Shown: positions 35,638 to 48,777 of the stretch, piece by piece | Numbering within the stretch: position 1 is the first letter of the stretch | How the letters are laid out: each line of letters opens with the position of its first letter | Assembly (NCBI GenBank): GCA_030272585.1 | Contig: BSYQ01000006.1 | Coordinates: forward strand, 3,249,001-3,313,000 | DNA: 64,000 nucleotides | From: Bryopsis sp. KO-2023 | Taxonomy: Eukaryota > Chlorophyta > Ulvophyceae > Bryopsidales > Bryopsidaceae | Direction of reading: 5' to 3' | Made by a program: the position numbers and the translations under genes | The notes under the pieces: model-generated | What the model was told of the DNA's origin: nothing | The model's input: only the letters and a program-made list of their open reading frames with translations | Databases searched by the model: none

Positions 35638-38600
35638 CTGCAGACACCAGTCAGTCCAGCGGTGGGTCAACGAGAGATCACGAATCAAACCCGTACGTCA
35701 TTTGGCGATAATACGGTTCTTTCAAATCCAGGATGCCCGATGTCTGCAGTCACCATATGTATGATTTCAATAACGTTACGAAAAATGATGTCAGATTCCT
35801 TCATTTTTTTATTTCAGTTCACTTAGTGTCAATGCGACTACCGTAGCCTTTTGAAAAGGTAGCCTATAGCCTATAGCCTCAGGGTTTTATTCGGGATGTA
35901 TACTCAATCAGCTACTGATGAGGGTGCCAGGCCCCAGTTTAAACTAGTTTCTCAGTGGGATGAGGGTGAGTTGAACCTAATTAGACAAGAATAACACCTA
36001 GCCACAGATGGCCAGTCTGCCGTCCAAATATCTGAACCTCCATGGGCAACCCCCCCCAAAAAAAAGGAACGAAAATAAGAAGATATTACAGGGGAAATGA
36101 GTCGATGGGGCTGACCTTTTGTGACTCCATTCCTTCGGCTATGGGTGGTACCTCCAACGTTACGTGGACATCGTAGCTTTGTCGGGCATGCGCCACTAAT
36201 CTCATTTTTCCCACCACCTGACAGCCCCCCGTGGCCCAAAGGGGTTTTTGCATCACACACCTCAGCTGAAACCTGGATAGAAAAAGAAAAAAAAAACAAG
36301 AATGGAAACCAACTGGAAAGAGGATGATATTTAAGGGAAGAAAGAAGAAAAACAAGAACAAAAAGAGCTCAGCTTTGCTGGTTTGGGCATGCGTTGACCT
36401 GACATTTCATTTCAGGTTGAAGAAATACCATTTTTTTTTTATTTTTTTTTTTAAATACCATCTTGCCACACAATCTGCATGTCTGTCTCTGAGCCCAAGG
36501 TTGAAAGACAAAAAGGGGGGGAGGGGGGGAGAAAAAAGAAAAAAAAAGATGTTTTTTACCCCCCCTAAAGATATCGAGAAATTCTTGTTTACCAATGGGT
36601 GGCTGGATGGCCTGGTGCCGTGCTCAGCCACTCTCCTCTCGTGCTTCCATCAAAAAAAATGTCAAACCAACAGGCAATTCCATGTATCATACAAGGCCGA
36701 ACTGCAAGCGCGAACGAAAAAAAAAGTGTGATTTATTTATAACTCCACACTCTTGACACAGACACCCAACACAGAGGGGGGGGGAAAGCAAACCAGCATT
36801 TAGCACATCCCAAACAAAGAAGCCAACAATGAGGGAATTGTTCCAGCATGTTAAGAGCATGGCCAAGTCTAGATCAACAGCATTTTTCACAGGAAACCAC
36901 ACACTCAAACAGACAAATGTCCACAGTATACAACCTATGCAATCAAGAATCGTGGATGCTCTTCCACAGAAAAGCCCAATACACCCCACATACATGTGCG
37001 AGTGTTTAAATTACCATGCTCCATAAATTCTTCGTATAATATTTTCAAACACGGGGAAAAAATTGCTCTATAAATTCTTCAAAAAGTGTTTTCAAACGAG
37101 GTAAAAAAATTGCTCTGTAAATTCTTCATATGATATTTTCAAACGAGAGGAAAAAAAATTCAAGTGCAGGTTTTCTCAGAGAAATATGTTACAAAAGCTG
37201 ATCCAGCACTTAAATGTCTGTACCATCTCGAATCCTACCGAAACGATGCCCCAGTGAAAATCCACACATGTTGATGTTAAAATATTTATTTAGATGCCAC
37301 ACAGAAAAAGACAATTCAAGACTCCTACCGACTGTGAGCTTGAGCGGTATCTCAATATCGTACAGCTCCTCCTCTCTGACTGTGGAAAAATCCACCACTT
37401 TCATTACTGGTGCAGAAACTAACAGCCCTGGGTCAAAAGCATCAATCACAACCTAAAAGCACAGTCACCCACACCGATATTAGGAAAAACAAGAGGCAAA
37501 AATTTGCCACTCCCTTTAATCCACAGCAGGAAAAAAAGGGAGTGGATTTTATCAACTTTTTTTCAAGTTTTTCCAATGAGGTTTACGTTTACAATTTGTT
37601 CACACTCCTTCCTTTCTCGATTTTTGTAATTTTTTGTGATTTTTTTTTTCCAGTGGGTTTACCTGGGAAAAATATTGGTTGACTGCTTCCTTGTGTAGGG
37701 ATGATACGTTGACACCATAAAAATTCTCTTGCATCCAAAAAGCAGCTCTTGTCAAAAGTTCATTGTGCAAGACTTCGTCAGAAAATGCAGCTACTTGTAT
37801 TCTTCCAACTTTCTGATAAACAAAAAGAAGAACAAAAAGAAAATCATCCTCAATAGAAAATTAGCCTCCCCCCTCTCCCCCGCCAAAAAAAAAAACTAAG
37901 TAATTAATTAGTATCTCGGCCATTATTCTTGCTCGAGGATATTCAACAAAACAAAAACTGCACCAGGAAAAAAAGCATTGTGACAGACATTCTTCTCATT
38001 TCCTTGATCCAAAAAAAGTAAAATTTCCAAATCTACAACAAATATACAGTTACAACATAAAGACGTGTATGGACATTATGAAATATATAAATTATATATC
38101 TAAAAAAGCACAACTATAGAACCAACCAGCAACCCACAAAAGCAAATCACGCACCCACAACTTACCGGAAACATTTTTCCGTTTGGTTTTAAAAAATGAT
38201 CCCTCGCGTATAGATAGGTTTCCAACATGCGCTCGTTTACAAGCAACGTGCCTATCGGTTCAGAAATCAAGACGTCCATTTTTTCCTCGATCTTAATTTC
38301 TTCCACCTTTCCTTGCACGACTTCGATTCTCTCCCCAAGGCCTGCAAAAAATAAAATAAAATAAATCTTATCAAGACATTCAGTTGAGACAAACCAGTTC
38401 GGTTACTTTCCCCAATTCTAAGCCTGTGAAAAAAAAAACTAAAAAAAAACATGATTCGTGAATAAGCTTCAGTATGTGGAGGGAATGGCCAAAATAGTCA
38501 GTAAACAGACCAAATCGATCGGTGCATCAATACCTGGGTTATCAACAGCAAGCTTCCTTGCATATTCAGCCATCACCGACGCCTCCACTGCATACACCTT

Positions 38601-40928
38601 CTTCGCTCCTGCCTGACCAACACAAAAATTCAGTGCACCATTCCACCTGAGTCTGACTGTTGGATCACGCTTGACATCAAGACATGCTTTTCTAACAAAT
38701 ATCTCCCCCCCTCCCCCCCCCCTAATTTTCAAAAGCCTGTGAAAATCCATTGCCAAGTTTTTCATTTGATGCTTGACAGTTTGGGAAACGGTGCAGGCAA
38801 CGGATGTCAATATGCACACAAACACAGAACGAAATGGGCAAAAGATCCCAGAAAATCAACCTAGGATTCCTAGGCTAGGAATTATTCTGGTGTGGGACCG
38901 AGCCATCCCACACAGTGGTGAAACATCACCAAACATCATCAAAATAAGCCTCAAGTTTTTTTTGACAGAAAGTTCTTTCACCTGCGCAGCGAACAGCGAT
39001 AAAATTCCACTGCCGGCCCCCACGTCCATCACTGTTTTCCCTTCGAAGTCATCTCGATTTCCTTGGATGGCGGTGTAGTAGCTACCCGTCCGGATGTAGT
39101 CCTGAAGCATGTTTTGTTGATGCTGCAGGGTGCCATAATAATGGAAGTAGAGCTCTGCACTCGATTGGTCGATTTTCTTTTCGAACCAGCTGTGGGCAGT
39201 CTGACATAGGGGAAGAAAAACAGCGCACAAGGATGACGTCAAAAAAAAAGGAAATTGTGAAAAAAAATAGACATGACATCGCACAAGACAATGTTAAAAA
39301 GAAAGGGAACTGTGAAAAAAAAAACAGAAGGAAAAAGAGTTTATCAAAGAATTATTTAAAAACGGAATATTGTCGACGCTAGCATGATGGTACTTGCATT
39401 AACGAGCTTAGCGATTCATATCATTGTCCAAGTGGGAAAACTGCGCAATATGCCAATGATGGGTAGGGGCTTAGTCTTACTTCTCCCCCTAACACAGTGG
39501 AAACATGAACCAAAGCTGGGAAACTGTAAAAGAATGAGCATGCGCAGTCACCTTTCCTGGCTGTGCTGATTCCAATGCCATGTACAGTCTCGATGCTGCC
39601 GACGCATTCGCTGACCGAACTCTACAGCACGTCGAGGGTCTCTGGAAAGGAACATAAAAAGTTTTTTCTTTCGGGTAAGCAAATTCGAAAAATAACAGTG
39701 CAAACAGAACAGTGTTTAGTTGATACTTTCCTATCAAAACATTCCTGAAGGTTATTTCTGAGTTTAGAAAGAAAAAGTACTGAAATATTCTTTAAAACAA
39801 CAAATTTCCAACAGAATAGTGGGTTCCTCAATGTCAGTTTTTGCGGAATGAGCAAGTAGGACATCCACTCACGTATGGTACCGATTTCAGGGTTTGTCTG
39901 ACAACAGTTCAGACGATTTGTTCACTATTTTTTTTTTTTTCTCACCTCTCCCCCACCAAGTCGCACCATGCATGCTCTCTTCCCAAGCTGATAAATCTAT
40001 GAACAAAAATAAAAATAAAACAACTCGAGACTGTTTCAGTAAGGAAAATCAACCGACAATCCCGAACGGATATGAATACAGACCAAAAAATCAAAGTTAT
40101 TTTTCTTCTTTTTTCAAATGAGCTACTAAACAAGAGAGCAGCAGTTAAGAAGCAATTCAATGCACGTCATTATTACATGAAAAAGAACCCAATGTGATTC
40201 GAAGGGTCAACCTCAGCTAATCTCCATGTCCCGCACAACATTTTAATGGAATACATGTATGCCTTCAGATTTTATGTTTTCCTTTTTTTTTGCCTGCATG
40301 GTTTGCATACCGAATTAGGTCCCAGCGGCGCTTCCACAATTTTTTCACCACCTTCACGCTTTAAAATCAAAACTAAGGCCTGCTCCGGCCCCACTTTCAC
40401 AACAATTCGGACTTCCACCTCCTCCCCTGTTTCAACAAAAAGACACAGAGAATGAGCATCCACCCCTGGGTCGATATCACTCATTTGCACAGTGATGAAA
40501 AAAAAAAAAAAGAAAAAAAAGCTTCCACTGCCTTGCAACACTATTCAGTTCCACAACCCAACAAGTGGTCCCATCACACAGGACAATCAAAAAGAACTGC
40601 TCCTCTCTCTAAAAACACCCCCACAGACAAACACAAAGGGTACCAATAAGAATAACAATCATCCGTCAACTGTGCCGCATTTCTTCGCCAGAGTCGCCAG
40701 TGCTCTTTAATCTCTGGTCAGCTCATTTTAAACTCCAGCGACAGCCCCTTTGCATCCAGGTCGGCCACCGCACCCAAGGACAACCATCAAGCAATCAGCC
40801 ACCAAAAACCAACACCTCCCTCTCTGTTCCGTTCCAACCCCGAAGAAAGACTCACCCATTTCCCCCGTGCCCTCATCCACTGTCGACACCTTGACATCAT
40901 CAAAAACGAGCTCGGTGCAACCGTCCAT
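35512..40928 (-). CDS. PRMT4: CARM1/PRMT4 arginine methyltransferase (472 aa with last exon B)
   Basis: Exons: 40928-40856, 40426-40311, 39641-39552, 39200-38982, 38612-38534, 38341-38166, 37812-37663, 37452-37329, 36701-36593, 36272-36116, then either 35743-35678 (A) or 35637-35512 (B). The enzyme makes asymmetric dimethylarginine on histones and RNA-binding proteins, using SAM. Seen motifs: motif [18 protein letters not shown], post-I VYAVEAS, double-Glu loop [15 protein letters not shown], and the THW loop in PGHPATHW. The stretch [23 protein letters not shown] fits CARM1 rather than PRMT1. The C-terminus holds RQSYDVHVT and then LDLKEPYYR, matching the family's LDLKNPFFR. The N-terminal PH-like domain is short and divergent, and an extra small exon between 39641 and 40311 may be missed. 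Exon sums are whole codons for both forms. Confidence 0.9.
35678..35743 (-). CDS. CARM1 alternative last exon A
   Basis: Starts after TGACTGCAG and encodes [20 protein letters not shown] plus one Ser, then TGA. It accepts the same phase-0 donor (end of exon 36116) as exon B. Use of A gives a 452-residue protein with a short tail. A possible donor inside A (GAC|gtacgg) would be in a phase that does not fit B, so A and B should be mutually exclusive. Confidence 0.7.
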   Translation of the reverse strand, partial: TSGILDLKEPYYRQMTYGFDS

Positions 40929-41484
40929 CGTGTCGCAAGAGCAGCCAGCAACACCAGGAACTGAAACGAATTCTATCAACAGCAGATTTAAATTGTGGAA
41001 ACGGTTTGGTTTTTTTTTTCTTTCTCCCTTTGGACAATGTGTCACGTGTATTTGTCGCCTTTCTCGTGAAGTGCAGGAAAAGGGCAATTACGAAAGATGG
41101 CTGTTGGATGGATGGCTTTGGGGGTGAATGGAACTTTCGAAATCAAAATCAAAATCATACGAAAAACGTTTTCTGGAGCTGTACCAGACCAATTCAGAGT
41201 TGTGGAGGGCGATGGACTGTTTGTTTGTTTGTTTGACTGTCTAAACTTGGGACGCCAGATTCTCTTTCAACCCTAGCAACATTCCAGCAAACATGTTTTT
41301 TTCCCAGCACCCTATTTCGGAGATTACCGATTTTCCAAGGAGTGGTGGCGGGTGTCATGGACACGTGGATGTGACTGGGGGGACCTGGGGGACACAAATT
41401 GACGTATTTGGGATGCCGAAGGCGTCAGATAGTGTTCTGTTTTCGTTTTGTTGTCCAGCCTTTTTTGTGTGTGTGTGATATTTG
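40929..41484. promoter_or_regulatory. Divergent promoter between CARM1 and the UspA-type gene
   Basis: The start codons are 556 bp apart on opposite strands. The stretch includes two short GTTT runs (41218-41233) and GGTT repeats downstream. The CARM1 frame stays open upstream of its ATG for some codons without another clear start. Confidence 0.4.
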
Positions 41485-43475
41485 ATGCAAAGCGTGGGTA
41501 AAACTTCCTGTCCGCCGCTCGTTTGCGACTTGCACAGGTCCAGGCGGGTGAGCTCTCGGAAACCTGTGAAACTCGCTGCGAACCATCTGTGGAAGGGGAA
41601 AGCGAGTAGAACAGAGATCCGAAAACGTCACGGTAGGTGCTTTGATTTTTGAAAGGAGGTAATTTTGGGTTGGTTGGTTGGTTGGTTGGTTGTTGCATCA
41701 GTCTATGGAGTGGTGTTTCGTTGGTAGTATGTTTGGACCTCCGACGAGTCCAGTCAGGATGCTGCCTGTTTGGTTTGTTGATTCCTTGTTTTTTTTTCTT
41801 TGATTTCTTTTTTAAGAGTTTGGCAGGTTATATTCTAGCCAGACTGAGGGAACAGAAGCAGCTCCTGCTGGCAAGGTGACTTTTTTTTTTCGGTTCATTT
41901 TATTTTATATTCTGTCCTAGGCTGCCTTGTTTGGGCTTATGGATAATAATCAAACAAATGACTAATGTTGTACAATGCTCAACAAAAAAAAAATAAAAAA
42001 AAATTCTTCTTTGAAACAATTGAACAGAGTTCTCAAGTCACATGTGTGCAACAGTTGATATAGTTACATGAGCCCCCAGAAAAAGAAAAAAAAAAAAAAA
42101 ATTAAAAAGAATTTTTCCCCCCCTGCCTTTTCCCGTGAAAAATATTGCAATCAACGATTGATTGAACTGATTGAGTGGGAATTTCCTTTTCAGAATGGTC
42201 TCAGCTATGACAAGTTGCTTCTGGCAATTGCGGATTCCAACCCATATCTGTCAGAAGGCTCCAGGGATGTGAGTTGCTCACAGACGATTCAGTTGCTTTA
42301 TTTCTTTATTTCACTGTAAATAATAATAATAATAATATTTTTATTTATTTTATTTCAGTTGCTTTATTTTATTTTTTATTTCAGTTTTTTTTGTACCAAC
42401 TTGCACTTTTTTTGGTTGGAAATAACACACCGCCTTCTTTTCCTCCCCCCGCCCCCCCTAAACGAAAGAAAAAAGTTGGAGAGCAAAAGCAGAGAGAAAA
42501 TCGATTCAATTCTATTCATTGATTTAAAAAAAAAAACAGAATTAGGGAAAAAAATGTACATGAATGTTCAGATAAGGATTTACTTATGTATGTTGGTTTG
42601 ACAGTACTTTAACAGATACATTGTGTGTGAATGTTGATCTGAAAGGCTCTTGTGACGACTGCAATGATGGCGGTGACTCATCAAAGCAAGCTGACTGTTC
42701 TCATGGTGGATCCCCCCGGGGTGTCGGTAACTGATGTCAGATACGAGTTGCTATCCAGGTAAACTGGGCTTCTTTGCTCATTTGTTGTGTGAGGAAACTT
42801 TCTGACCATGAGAATCAGCAATGTTATCCCTATGTATGTTTTGAACTGAAAGCATTTGACAAGGCCAGAAGGCCGAGTGCAGTCCATTCACGGAAATGTG
42901 TTTTAGGCTTCCTGTATATATACATGTATACAATTTACATACTGTGAATGGAGTCCTTATATAATCGCAAAAAGACTGTTTTATTTATAGAGGTGGCTGC
43001 ATGCTGGAACTGTTTTGGTGTTTTTTTTCATGGGTGGTGCATTTTTCTTTTATACCAGGGAGCTGCAAGGAATTGGGTGTGAATCCTTTCATCTCTTGTC
43101 GCGAGATTTGGATACCAAATGCTCAGCTGTCGTGGGTAAGGAAAAAAAAATGAAAGATGCCACAGATGTTCGTTGAAGCCACATAGCCCGAAATACACAT
43201 TTGAAACTGAGAAAGTCCTGAAGGGGTTGCAACAATCTTGATGAGACTTGTCTCCTATATATATATATATATATATTTATTTATTTTTTATTTTATTTTA
43301 TTTTTTTTTTATTTTTTTTTATTTTTATTTTCTCAAAAATGCTTTTGTAGGTGACGTGGCAGATGAGATCGGTGCAGACCTTGTGGTGATGAGCTCTGAC
43401 ACAATTCACAACAAAACTGTGGATGCCAACCTCCTGGCAGAATTCGTACCTTGCCCTGTCTTGCTGGTTCCCTAG
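41485..43475 (+). CDS. Universal stress protein (UspA/adenine nucleotide hydrolase-like), plastid-targeted by prediction
   Basis: Six exons, 41485-41632, 41817-41875, 42194-42268, 42646-42758, 43059-43135 and 43351-43475, sum to 199 codons. The first about 50 residues (MQSVGKTSCPPLVCDLHRSR and on) are Ser/Arg/Lys-rich with almost no acidic residues, as in a chloroplast transit peptide. The mature part follows the HUP/UspA fold: KLLLAIADSNPY (strand 1), ALVTTAMMAVTHQSKLTVLMVD, then GDVADEIGADLVVMSSD and AEFVPCPVLLVP, the usual UspA ending. The Gly-rich ATP loop of classic UspA is not obvious, so ATP binding is unsure. UspA proteins act in stress and energy sensing. All introns are GT-AG with consistent phase. 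Confidence 0.82.
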
Positions 43476-45717
43476 GGAACAGATTTCTCCCCCCACCAAT
43501 TGACCATAAGAGCCTGAAAAAAAAAAAAAAAAAAAAAAAAAATTGGACTAGATTTGAAGAAAAGGGATGAGCACAAGAAGAAGGGGTTACATCGTTAGGT
43601 CACGCAAAACCCAAAAGCGAAAATCAAGAGAACATGTTTATTTCGCGTTTTTGGTTTTCGAGGTTGGATTTTTTTTTTAATTTCCTGTTCCTTTGGGTGT
43701 GAGTTTTGATACAATTGAAGCAATTTTGACGAGAAGATAATGAAAAGGATTTGTATGATAAGAGATCATGTAAACGAATGATCATCTGATTTGATTTCGA
43801 TTCCTGAAGCCATTTGTTCAAACATGCACATAGTATCTGGGCCCGTTAATCACAAGAGCTAAAATTGTAATGGACAGATGTTCATGATTGATGATTGGAT
43901 TCAGGCTCTGAACTTGGGGTGGAAGGGTGCATGCTACTGTTCCTAGGATTTGCGTTTGACTCAGTAGAAACACAAGCTTCACACAAGCTTGTGCTTATTC
44001 TGGGTGTTGTGCCTTTGCAGCTGAGAGCTTATGCAGCTCTTTATCAAAAGTTTCCACCCTGGCGACTCACAATGTTCAATCTTTGATTCCCATCCGTCTA
44101 AGCATGGGGTGCATTCCTTTTCAGGGTTGCCCCAAGTCTGTCCAAACATGTGTCAGGAACATGGCTCGTTGTGGGCTCATGGCCAGCACATGTTGAGCAA
44201 TACCCATCAATGATTCATACTGAATCATCTCCCTCAAAACCTCTCCTGTGTTATTTGTCCTGCTGTAACTTGGCAAGGATAATCAGACTGTATGGAGTGA
44301 GATGGTGGGCTTGATCAATTGAAAGTGTTATGGCTTGGTGGAGTGAGACGAAGCGGTTTGGAGATTGTTGCAATAGCCATGAAGTTCACAAGTATGTTCA
44401 GCCCTCTGTTGGGCACAAAGGCTGGCTGTTTCCGTTCGCCGAGCAGTGTACTCACTATCTGCTGAGTCACCCTGCTGCAGCACCGGCGGCCTCACGGGAC
44501 CGTGGCACTTGCACGCGCTGGTCGGCATCCTGCGGTGTCCCAGCACATGATTTCTGGAAACCGTGTCTTAGCAAATGGATTTCTGGATCCATTTGATTCT
44601 TTGAACCGACAGGAGCATGGTTTGGGAACTTGGTTGAAATTATGACAGCACAATAAGGTTTTCTTTCTGCAAGACGTCCTACCCATGCAGTTGTCAAAAA
44701 AACACATGGGGGGGGGGACCTAGAATAAAGTTCTCTGTCGTTGGATTTCCAAAGTGTTATCTGCATCATTGAGAATATACAAACTAGCGTCCTGCAACGT
44801 AGGCAAGCTTGGGGAGCAAACCCCAAGAAGGTTGCTTTACTGAAACACCATGCAAATCTAGCTTTGTAATACAATTTCAATGTATAATGCAATCCACACT
44901 CAAATCGCAAAAAGACTGTTTTCCCAAAGTAGGAGAAGTTCAGTTAGGATATCGAAAGGTTAAAAATAGATCTCTTTTACCATATCCAATGAATCCCAAC
45001 CAACTCTTTCTAGAAAATTAACGAATTATTTCTAGAAAAACAAGAGAACCCACATGCTTCCCACTTTTAACCAAATCTATATGTTGTTTTTTTGTTGTTG
45101 ATTTTTTCCCCTTTCCCTTAATCACTTTCCCAAAGACTTTGTTTTTGCTTTTGATAAGCAAATCAACAAAAAATCCACACATTGTTTTTTACTCAAAAGA
45201 CCTTCACTACTAATCTTACTCTCTCTCTCTCTCTTTTTTTCTTCCTTGCACTAATGTTTTTTGTGTTTTTTTGGTTAACTGGCCCGCATCTTGTTTTTTT
45301 TCACGGCCATACTTGTAATGATCATAGCCCGAAAAATCAAAAAAATATCCTTATCAAACCTTTCAATTTTTTTTTCCCTCTTTTTTTTCTTTCCTTCAAC
45401 CCCCTCTGTCAGTTTCATTCGCTCTTTTTCATTTTGTCTGTTCGGACTCCAACCGTCAAAAAAACACCCTTTTTACGAAAAAAACAGTCATATTTTTTTC
45501 ACCCTCGAGTTCCTCGTTTTGGAATTAGAGATAGAATGATAAATTGATGGGATGTATGTGCATGAAAAAGGGAAAAAAAAATAAAAATTTGACCCACCCC
45601 CCACCCCCACCCCTCCCCCCATGCGTTAACACGTGTGGTCTCTTTTATGTTCAAGCGATAGGTTATTTTGCTTTGGTATCTTTTTTTCCCCCACTCTCTT
45701 TCCTCATGAATCATCCA
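43476..45717. other. Gene-free spacer
   Basis: About 2.2 kb between convergent genes. Poly-A at 43518-43542, T-rich tracts at 45230-45500 and a C-rich stretch at 45594-45620. Frames here are short. I see no gene. Confidence 0.5.
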
Positions 45718-47452
45718 TCAAGCAGTCCCAAACAGCAAACCGATCGCAAAAGTTCCCAAAAGAAAAAGCAGAGACGTTTTTGCCGTCGCCGAACCATTTT
45801 CCTTTTCCACCTGGTCAATATCAAACTCATCAGACGGGGATTCTTTCTGTTTCAATTCAGTGATGGAACCACCAGCCGCTTGAGCTGTGGCTGAGCCACG
45901 GGTCGAGGCGCTGCCACCGGTAAAAGATGAAGTGGACTCGCTGGAAACAGAACTGATGGAGCCGCCCGAGAAGGAACCGAGAGAGCCACCGGACAACGAA
46001 CCGGTTGCTTCGGTCGGTTCCATCTCAACTGCAGCTTTCGGCGTTTTTTCTTTTTTTTCGTTCGATGTGAGGGTCACCTTTTCCATCTCGGGCTCCTCAT
46101 CTGGGGTTCCTGCTGCTGGCTCAGGAAGTTCCGCATACCCAAAATTAATGCCGAACTGACGACACCTGTCAAAAAAACCCAGGAGAAACCATACGGTTAC
46201 GGTAACAGCAAAGCTCACCAACAGTTCGTTTCATGTCAATTTTTTGCATTTTGACCCCAGCAAGTTTCATGCCATTCACTTATAATATCTTTCCTAGACT
46301 GGTAACCATGTGCAATCTTTTGGACAGGAGAGGATAGTCGTCCCCTTCTCAGCTATTTCTTTTAAAGGGGTCCAATTCGACCCCAATTCCAATTCTCTCT
46401 CGGAACAATATCGGGCTTGGATGAGCTAATCCCTTACCAAACAGAGATCACGTTTACATCGTCCCAAGTAGTGCCTGCTGCCAAAGTGATCGTGACCTCT
46501 CTAGTTCCGTCCCAGACACCGTCTGACCTGGGGATAGAGTCCAGAATGTATCCAGCCCTGTGTGCAACCGTAAAAAAAACCCAAAATCAGAAATTTCAAG
46601 TCTGGCTCATTGTCGACTTGCCTTGCATGACACTGGGTATGATTTACAAAAGAAAATGGGCAATGTTTTTTTGTGGATCAGAGCTGTTTTTTTTGCACTG
46701 GCAAATTCACTAGCAGATTTCCGACCATGGGATGTTTCGGATTGACTCGCCTGGATTATACTTCAATCATTATTTATCTTGTTTAGTCAATATCCTTCCC
46801 TTAATTTCAGGATTCAAAAATGAAAAAACCCATCACCTAATGCATTTGTGTTGGGCCCTAGGTTCCTTTTAAAGGTTTGCTGCGTGTTGTATTTAATTTT
46901 TATTTTTTTGCTGAAAGCCACTTACTCAAGGTTTGCTTTTTCGTCGGCAGCATACCAAAACACATCGGGCCCTGTTCCATCGTATCTATGAAAAGAAACC
47001 GACGACGACGCGTCAATGCTGCTGGCACCTTTCTTTTTTTTTTCCCACAAACGTCAAAAAAACGCGCAACAACGAAACGACGGAACAATTTGGCGTTCGC
47101 GCCAAACTCACTTGAAATTTTCCACTTTGAACGTGCAGTCATCCACAACCACGATAGTTCCCTCGACCTGGATAGTTCCACAGGCGCGCGACGAACAAGT
47201 TTCAGTGTCGTTACCACAAACCCAACGAGCGCATGAATTATCGAACCGTTTCACGGATTGTTTCCAATAGTAAAAACCTGCTTGAAGCGATTTGCGCAGC
47301 AGCAGCACTTTTATGGGCACACTCACGTCGTGTTCAAGTGTCGAGAGCTCGGCAGACAGACCGACTTTGGGGTGATCCTTAGTGCAAGCGCCAAGTGAAG
47401 ATCCAACCAGGCAAGTGGTCGCGATGACCAAGCATAATGTCGCGCGCATCAT
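45718..47452 (-). CDS. Secreted, GPI-anchored DM13-domain protein (322 aa)
   Basis: Exons 47452-47112, 46985-46926, 46557-46438 and 46165-45718. A signal peptide (MMRATLCLVIATTCLVGSSL) precedes an N-terminal Cys-containing part. The DM13 domain runs across exons 1-4: GTIVVVDDCTFKVENF, YDGTGPDVFWYAA, GYILDSIPRSDGVWDG, and WCRQFGINFGYAEL. After it comes a Glu/Lys stretch, then a Ser/Gly-rich linker (GGSLGSFSGGSISSVSS and on) and a hydrophobic C-terminus TSLLFLLGTFAIGLLFG, the pattern of a GPI attachment signal. DM13 domains occur with DOMON redox domains and are thought to handle electrons through a conserved Cys; here DM13 stands alone. Cell-surface or wall location is inferred. Confidence 0.85.
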
Positions 47453-48777
47453 TGTGCAACAAGCTCTCGAAACTACTGGTTCGAACGAAGCTCTTGTTGC
47501 GTTCTTGTAGCTTTTCTTTGCGTTTTCCTGTCGTTTTTTTTTTATGAAAAACACCCCAGAGACTCGCTTATTTATGCTTGTCTCGTGACGGACATACGGG
47601 AACGCCCGAACTGGGAGACAGATGGCGCCACGAATCACGAGAGAAATCGTGCCAACACGCGGCACCCACCTTGAATCAACCCATCACCTTTCCACTGCCA
47701 GAATTTGTGTGTGTCAACTGCAACTTCGACCAAATTCCCACCAAGTGGCAGCCAAACCAGTGGTGCAGACAATCCAACAGTTCCTGGAAATGTGTTGCCA
47801 TTGATAGGGTAATTTTGGGTGCATTAACTATTGCGTGTTTATTTTTTGCGATTGAATCAGGTCGCGAAAATTAGTCCAACGCAAAATTTAGGCCTTCCCA
47901 GAAAATAAAAAAAAGTAACTCACAAAAAGAGTGCCATTTCACAACAGATCAGTAGCTGTTGTCGACACAAAAAATAACACCCAACGGCAAGGTTACAGCC
48001 ACCAATGTATACTGGTAGATTGGAACACCAAAGCCATTGTTGGGCTGGAGATTCTGATGGACTAAGGGGGACAGTCAGTTCCGTGAATGTGGCAAGATTA
48101 TTCATGAATGTAACTGGTAGTCATAGCTTAGTAAAAGGGGATCGGGAAGGATAAGGTGGTGTCTGTGAGAGGGGGAACTGACTCTTGTAAAAGTTTGGAA
48201 GCAACTTTCGTCTCAAGGGTCTCACACCATTCAATCAGTTCTCACAGCCCGTTCCTGAAATCCAATCCCAGTCAGCCAACATGTGACGCAATTGCACGAA
48301 AACCAGTTCCATGAAAACCGGTCACTAATTTTTGTGATTTCTTTTTTACTGCAAATGTTTCGTGTGTGGATCCACCTAGGATTTTTATTTCACATGCCTC
48401 GGAAGGATGTTGCATGGCAATTGAAACAACGAAATAGACAAATTCATGTTCTTGATCCAATTTCCAGAATGACTGGCCAACACATATACAAAAAAACTCA
48501 TGTACATTGTCCTAAGATGACGAGCAACTTGTCATCCCCCTCCAAAAACAAAAAATCCAACTGCCCAATTGAAAAAAAACATGAAAAGTAAAAAAACAGA
48601 AATGTTTTTACCAGCTGAAAATGAATGACAATATATCAATTACTAGGTGTGCATTTTTCAATTTTCCCCATTTTACTGCGTTTATTACACCTGTCGGTAA
48701 TGAACAAGAAACGAATTATATAGCACCCTCCCAAATGTGGGTTACCACATTTGGTAGATGTCTTTTCGCCAAAACAC
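47453..48777. other. Spacer upstream of the DM13 gene
   Basis: Contains the DM13 promoter and, at the far end, the 3' UTR of the Cys-rich gene. No gene or repeat of note. Confidence 0.45.

Noticed and set aside
36593-36701. An apparent frameshift in a CARM1 exon near an 8-base T run
   Set aside because: On careful reading the frame is intact ([20 protein letters not shown]) and the exon length fits both phases.
42194-42300. An alternative start at ATGGTCTCAGCTATG for the UspA gene
   Set aside because: That frame stops early. The other frame joins five exons in phase and gives a full UspA fold.
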